A program made the translations under genes and the position numbers. A stretch of 44,398 nucleotides of DNA from SKVR01 sp037441525 (GTDB taxonomy: Bacteria; Bacteroidota; Bacteroidia; Bacteroidales; UBA7960). How positions within the stretch are numbered: the first letter of the stretch is position 1; each line of letters begins with the position of its first letter. The notes below the pieces were generated by a model. The model saw only the letters and a list, made by a program, of their open reading frames with translations, was not told where the DNA came from and did not search any database. Shown piece after piece: positions 40,860 through 44,398 of this stretch. The DNA lies in NCBI GenBank assembly GCA_037441525.1, contig JBBISA010000033.1:1-44398 (forward strand). Direction: 5' to 3'.

Positions 40860-42487
40860 CTTCTGCTTTCCCAATCCCCGATAACTTTTTCTTTTGGCAT
40901 AATAAAGTTGAACAACAGATAAAAGAAGATAAAAAAGGTGAGCCCGGCCTGTGTCTGCAATGTGTCTTCAGAAATCATTGAGAGAAATAATATAATCAGG
41001 AAGATGACATTTGGAAACAAGGACAAGTTTCTGGTAGCCAATGGAATATAGATTAGTAAGCCTAAAATTACACATGTTGCCGGGATTCCGAAAATAATCG
41101 CCCACAACAGATACTGATTATGAGGATTATGCCAGTATTGCGGGCTAAGGATTGTTTTATTGGTATTAAATCCATAATGCATTGCAGTTTTCAGGTCACC
41201 GGCGCCCCATCCGGTAAGAGGTTTCAGCCGAATGGCGGTTATGGAAGCTTTCCAAAACTCAAAGCGTTTGGCCAGTGAGTGTTTATCGAGATTCTGCCCG
41301 TCCTGGTAATTTTCAATTTCCCAAATAGTCTGATGAATACGAACCAAAACTCCTGGCCACTTCAGGTATAGATAATTTGCAATACCATTTTCAACTGCTT
41401 CAATATCTTCCGGGGCTAATTGTTGCATTCCGTCAAGGTCTTTTGTTAATCCTTTGGATGCCATATATCTGAATAGGGTAAATCGCAGGTGTTGCCCTAA
41501 TTTATCATAGTGGTCATAATCAATTGAACTTCTTCTGTTCCATTCGCTCCTTAATTCATCTTCGGCAATTAAAACTAATACAAGGTGTCCATTTTCTCGG
41601 GCTTTATGAGTAGTATCATGAAAATAGAAATTCCCATGGGGTGTATATAAAGGCAGTTTTTCGAGATCAACAGGTTCTTTAGCAATAATCATTGAATGAA
41701 ACCATAAAATAATGGCCAATAGAGAAGCTATTGAAATAAAACAGACAGCAGATAATGACCATAAAACCCAACGGACACTATATTTTTTGGTAAGATAAAA
41801 AACAGAAAATATAAGGCAGACCCCTAAAAATACAAATGATGACAATGCCTGAAGAAGTATCAGATAGAACAGAAGCCAAAGAATAACAATGACAGTAATT
41901 AAAACGGTAACAGTTTTATTTCCAACCAGAAAACCCTTAAAATCAGCTCTTAAACGCCACATAAGCCAAGGCGTTGTAAAAATTGTCATCACCACCATCA
42001 TCCCAAATCGTATATGCGAAACAAATGGAGAATATTCACGGCCAGATTTGGCTGTTTCGGGGTTATAAAGAACGAAACCTATCAGTGATGTTACCACCAC
42101 ACTGGCTAAAAAAAGCAATAAAAGTATCCTAACTCTTTTCTGCCGGGCAATTGCCGAACTGCTTGCCACCAAAAAGGTGAGGGTAAGAATTGGCACTTTT
42201 TTACGAAGTTCTGTAAGGAAGGCATCGGTGCTTTCACTCCAAAACCCAGAGAAAAGATAAATAAAGAATATGGAAGAGAGAATAACAGCAGGTTTATTGG
42301 ACCAGAATTGGGATATTTTTTCCTTGTATTTCCCTTCGATGAGCCAGTTTCCGGCGATTACAAACTGGCCTACACTCATAAAAAAAACAGAGTTGGGAAG
42401 GCTTGATGCAATGATTGCCAGACCACCAAAATATATCCACTGGTGAATGTCTGGCTTAAAAAGCGAAGGTGGGTTAGGAAAATTCAT
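40856..42487 (-). CDS. O-antigen ligase / polymerase family membrane protein (Wzy_C)
   Basis: A 543-residue protein with about ten to twelve membrane helices. A large extracytoplasmic loop (roughly residues 275-445) ends in the hallmark block LTGWGAGDLKTAM and SPQYWHNPHNQYLLWAIIFG, whose HNPHNQYL is the Wzy_C motif of O-antigen ligases (WaaL) and polymerases. The two activities cannot be separated by sequence alone. The loop is long for the family. Convergent with the LpxL-type gene, and the two stop codons overlap. It lies 88 bp downstream of the anti-sigma gene on the same strand, so it might be read from the sigma factor operon. Confidence 0.85.
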   Translation of the reverse strand: MNFPNPPSLFKPDIHQWIYFGGLAIIASSLPNSVFFMSVGQFVIAGNWLIEGKYKEKISQFWSNKPAVILSSIFFIYLFSGFWSESTDAFLTELRKKVPILTLTFLVASSSAIARQKRVRILLLLFLASVVVTSLIGFVLYNPETAKSGREYSPFVSHIRFGMMVVMTIFTTPWLMWRLRADFKGFLVGNKTVTVLITVIVILWLLFYLILLQALSSFVFLGVCLIFSVFYLTKKYSVRWVLWSLSAVCFISIASLLAIILWFHSMIIAKEPVDLEKLPLYTPHGNFYFHDTTHKARENGHLVLVLIAEDELRSEWNRRSSIDYDHYDKLGQHLRFTLFRYMASKGLTKDLDGMQQLAPEDIEAVENGIANYLYLKWPGVLVRIHQTIWEIENYQDGQNLDKHSLAKRFEFWKASITAIRLKPLTGWGAGDLKTAMHYGFNTNKTILSPQYWHNPHNQYLLWAIIFGIPATCVILGLLIYIPLATRNLSLFPNVIFLIILFLSMISEDTLQTQAGLTFFIFFYLLFNFIMPKEKVIGDWESRS

Positions 42488-42575
42488 GAAGGATTATGAT
42501 GTTAACGGTGTCGGTTCAAATATTTGCAACCGAAGTTAAATCAAAATACCTTAAATTGGTTGTGCAATCTACAAT

Positions 42576-43739
42576 TTATGGGTTCCGGGTGCTATCTTTA
42601 AAACGAATATTCCCAATACCGAAGGTGGTAATTCGTCCGTTTTCATCGCGGGCTTTGTCTATTGTAAGAGATGTACCGGTTAATTGGGCTACACCAGCAA
42701 GACCATAACCGGCAATGTCCCAGAAGCCAATATTTCGTTCAGAAACACGTTTTTCGATGTTCTGCACATAGTTTGTGGTAGTTTGTTCTATGGAGCCATA
42801 GGCAAGGTTTACAAAGTTTGTAACTCTTCCGGGCAATGATATAACGGGTTCCTGTTCTGGTTCATCGTCATCTAAAAGGGCCAGGGCTTCATCAGAATAA
42901 AGGGAAGAAAAAGAGAACCCCAGAAAATCGTGTTTTAGCTCAATTTGAGCAGGCCTTGGTGTGCTAAAATTTAGGTTTTCAATCCTGATAGACTCAAGAA
43001 ATGCGATAGCATTGGTTCTGGTTACCCTGGGGGCTGGAGTAATGACCGGGGAAGGAGTTTTGTTTTCCGACTCCTGCTTTCTGATATTTACCGGTGGTAT
43101 GATGTTTTGAGAGGGCTTTCGAGGATCAATATTTTGTGGTACTGATGAATCGGTATCGGGCAGAACGATGGTAGAAAAATCTTCGTTTGTTATGTTTGGG
43201 TCGGGTTTAAGTTCGGCTATTTCGGGCCCTTTGTTCATTTGCGGGAGATAAATAAATATACTGACCAAAAAGGCAATCACTGCGGCTGCCACAGCCAATT
43301 GGCGCAAAATAACCGGATTGAGACCTATTCTGAAATGCTTAAGAGATGATTTGCGTGGAAATAGTATTCCCGATTCTGGTAGTAAACGAGTTTTACCATA
43401 AAGGTCAAAATCACGTTTCAATGCTTTATCAGATTCAACCCTGGCCAATAATTCCAACGATTGTATATCTGTAAGGTCACCTTCAAAATGGGCTATCAAC
43501 AGATAATCGGGCAGTTCTTTTAAGGACTCTTCACCAGCTACTTTTTTAAGTGATGATTTACCGGGCATTTCCATCCTGTTTCCGTTTTCAAGCATCACTA
43601 ACTCAAAGGAGTCAAGTTCCTGCCTTAGGTCAGGATTTTCCACAAGAAAATCCTGCAATTCAGCTTTCAGGCTTTCGCTTAAATTCCCCTCGTGGAAGTC
43701 GAGGAAGAAAGCTTCGTAGTTTTCTCGTGTTATGTTCAT
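42576..43739 (-). CDS. Probable anti-sigma factor (single-pass membrane protein)
   Basis: A 387-residue protein with one membrane helix near residues 147-164 (LRQLAVAAAVIAFLVSIFIY). The cytoplasmic part before it holds two similar helical modules, residues 8-50 and 78-119, each with an FhEGnL/FEGdL turn followed by leucine-rich acidic helices; I recall similar modules in anti-sigma factors of Bacteroidota. The periplasmic part is Pro/Asn-rich at first and then ends in a predicted folded region. No zinc-binding HxxxCxxC motif is seen. It lies 52 bp downstream of an ECF sigma gene on the same strand, the standard arrangement for a sigma/anti-sigma pair. The role is inferred from layout and context. 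Confidence 0.7.
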   Translation of the reverse strand: MNITRENYEAFFLDFHEGNLSESLKAELQDFLVENPDLRQELDSFELVMLENGNRMEMPGKSSLKKVAGEESLKELPDYLLIAHFEGDLTDIQSLELLARVESDKALKRDFDLYGKTRLLPESGILFPRKSSLKHFRIGLNPVILRQLAVAAAVIAFLVSIFIYLPQMNKGPEIAELKPDPNITNEDFSTIVLPDTDSSVPQNIDPRKPSQNIIPPVNIRKQESENKTPSPVITPAPRVTRTNAIAFLESIRIENLNFSTPRPAQIELKHDFLGFSFSSLYSDEALALLDDDEPEQEPVISLPGRVTNFVNLAYGSIEQTTTNYVQNIEKRVSERNIGFWDIAGYGLAGVAQLTGTSLTIDKARDENGRITTFGIGNIRFKDSTRNP

Positions 43740-43791
43740 TGTTGTAAGTTTTTTGGTTCTTTTTTTTCGAAGAATTTCGATTCTTCCTTTT

Positions 43792-44277
43792 TCAAATAAC
43801 CAGATCAGGTTTGCCGATGTAGTTTTTCAGAAAGTTTCTGGCTCTGAAGATATATACTTTTACCTGCGATTCATTAAGCCCTGTTATTTCTCCAATTTCC
43901 TGGTATGAATAGCCTTCATAGTCGCGCAATAGTATTACATGTTTCTGTATCTCGGGGAGCCTGTTTACTGCCTCATTCAAAATTTCTTTCAAATCAGAAT
44001 AGTTATTATGAACTGCATTGTTATTAAAATCTTCTTCTTCAATAGATATAAGTCTTTTTTCCTTTCTGATAGCATCAATCATAGTGTGGTATGCTGTGGT
44101 AAAGAGGTAAGACTTTGCTTTTGCAAATGCAATATCTGACACCTTATTCCACATTTTCTCGAAACTGTCCTGCACGATATCCTGTGCTTTGTCTTCATCC
44201 TTAATGTTTTTAAGGATAAAACGGTAAACACCATCGGCATGATCATCCACACATTGATTGTATTGCTTAACCGTCAT
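43792..44277 (-). CDS. ECF-type RNA polymerase sigma factor
   Basis: A 161-residue sigma-70 family factor with region 2 (VYRFILKNIKDEDKAQDIVQ and DSFEKMWNKV) and region 4 with its helix-turn-helix (LPEIQKHVILLRDYEGYSYQ, then EIGEITGLNESQVKVYIFRA), but no region 1 or 3, as in ECF sigma factors. The start MTVKQYNQCVDDHADG is at the normal position. It should direct transcription of a stress or envelope regulon when released by the downstream membrane anti-sigma factor. The upstream region (44278-44375) shows no clear ECF autoregulatory promoter that I can identify. Confidence 0.93.
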   Translation of the reverse strand: MTVKQYNQCVDDHADGVYRFILKNIKDEDKAQDIVQDSFEKMWNKVSDIAFAKAKSYLFTTAYHTMIDAIRKEKRLISIEEEDFNNNAVHNNYSDLKEILNEAVNRLPEIQKHVILLRDYEGYSYQEIGEITGLNESQVKVYIFRARNFLKNYIGKPDLVI

Positions 44278-44375
44278 TTAATTCTGTTGATTTTGTTTTG
44301 TTTTCTGATGATGGGACGCACCTGTTTGCCCGAATGTTACAGCCCAAAATGAAATAATTACATAAATTTAGCAAC

Positions 44376-44398
44376 ATGGCAAGGAATAAACAAAAAAA
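44376..44398 (+). CDS. 5' end of a gene cut by the window edge
   Basis: An ATG at 44376 opens a frame reading MARNKQK before the window ends. TAAATTTA (44363-44370), a near match to the -7 consensus, lies just upstream. The N-terminus faintly resembles TrmB (tRNA m7G46 methyltransferase) starts in this phylum, but seven residues cannot support a name. Confidence 0.35.

Noticed and set aside
1..44398. Search by eye for CRISPR arrays, tRNA or rRNA genes, insertion sequences, phage genes and integrases
   Set aside because: None was found: no regularly spaced direct repeats, no cloverleaf with CCA-type end, no transposase or integrase motifs in any long frame.

Overview
The window is chromosomal DNA from a member of the Bacteroidota, most likely an anaerobic or facultative Bacteroidales/Marinilabiliales-type lineage. 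Several lines of sequence evidence point there: repeated TAnnTTTG promoter -7 boxes, almost no Shine-Dalgarno sequences, an UpxY-type antiterminator, a DUF4175 protein next to ybeY and mnmG, a very short ATP synthase epsilon subunit, and the rplM-rpsI-rpsB-tsf order. A ptb-buk pair suggests acyl-phosphate fermentation. I see no phage, insertion sequence, CRISPR array, tRNA or rRNA gene. The content is mostly core genome with scattered surface-polysaccharide genes.

Layout. 0-2.2 kb: RNase R (minus) ending at a hairpin terminator. 2.3-8.5 kb: plus-strand run of a DUF4175 coiled-coil membrane protein, an RsbW-like ATPase, ybeY and mnmG. 8.5-8.6 kb: two copies of a 14-bp perfect palindrome matching the ParB-binding site parS, centres 30 bp apart. 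8.6-13.4 kb: a zinc-ribbon methyltransferase and a very large NtrY-like histidine kinase. 13.5-15.5 kb: ptb-buk (minus). 15.8-20 kb: a flippase-like membrane protein, a soluble-looking sugar transferase behind an UpxY antiterminator with a hairpin-rich leader, and a WbpB-like sugar dehydrogenase. 20-22.2 kb: a VOC dioxygenase and a DUF4105 protein (minus). 22.4-26.7 kb: ribosomal proteins L13, S9 and S2, EF-Ts, UMP kinase and ribosome recycling factor. 26.7-29.7 kb: minus-strand ribF-like gene, AI-2E family permease and radical SAM gene. 30-31.8 kb: atpD-atpC. 31.9-36.3 kb: recJ, trpS, a small membrane protein and hflX. 36.3-42.5 kb: three GT4 glycosyltransferases, an LpxL-type acyltransferase and an O-antigen ligase/polymerase. 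42.6-44.3 kb: an ECF sigma factor with its probable anti-sigma factor. The last 23 bases open another plus-strand gene.

How the genes work together. One group makes and controls translation: ribosomal proteins, EF-Ts, RRF, TrpS, HflX, YbeY, MnmG and RNase R. A second builds the cell surface: UpxY, sugar transferase, WbpB, GT4 enzymes, LpxL and O-antigen ligase. A third serves energy metabolism: ATP synthase beta/epsilon and Ptb-Buk, which yields ATP from butyryl-CoA or a related acyl-CoA.

The items most worth a second look are the twin parS sites beside mnmG, a RibF whose FMN adenylyltransferase domain has lost its nucleotide-binding signature while its riboflavin kinase domain is intact, the hairpin-rich leader behind upxY, the duplicated promoter-like element and hairpin before rplM, a putative operator upstream of ptb, and a duplicated module in the anti-sigma factor. 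No clearly new multi-gene defence or mobile system is visible. All assignments rest on motif reading without database searches.
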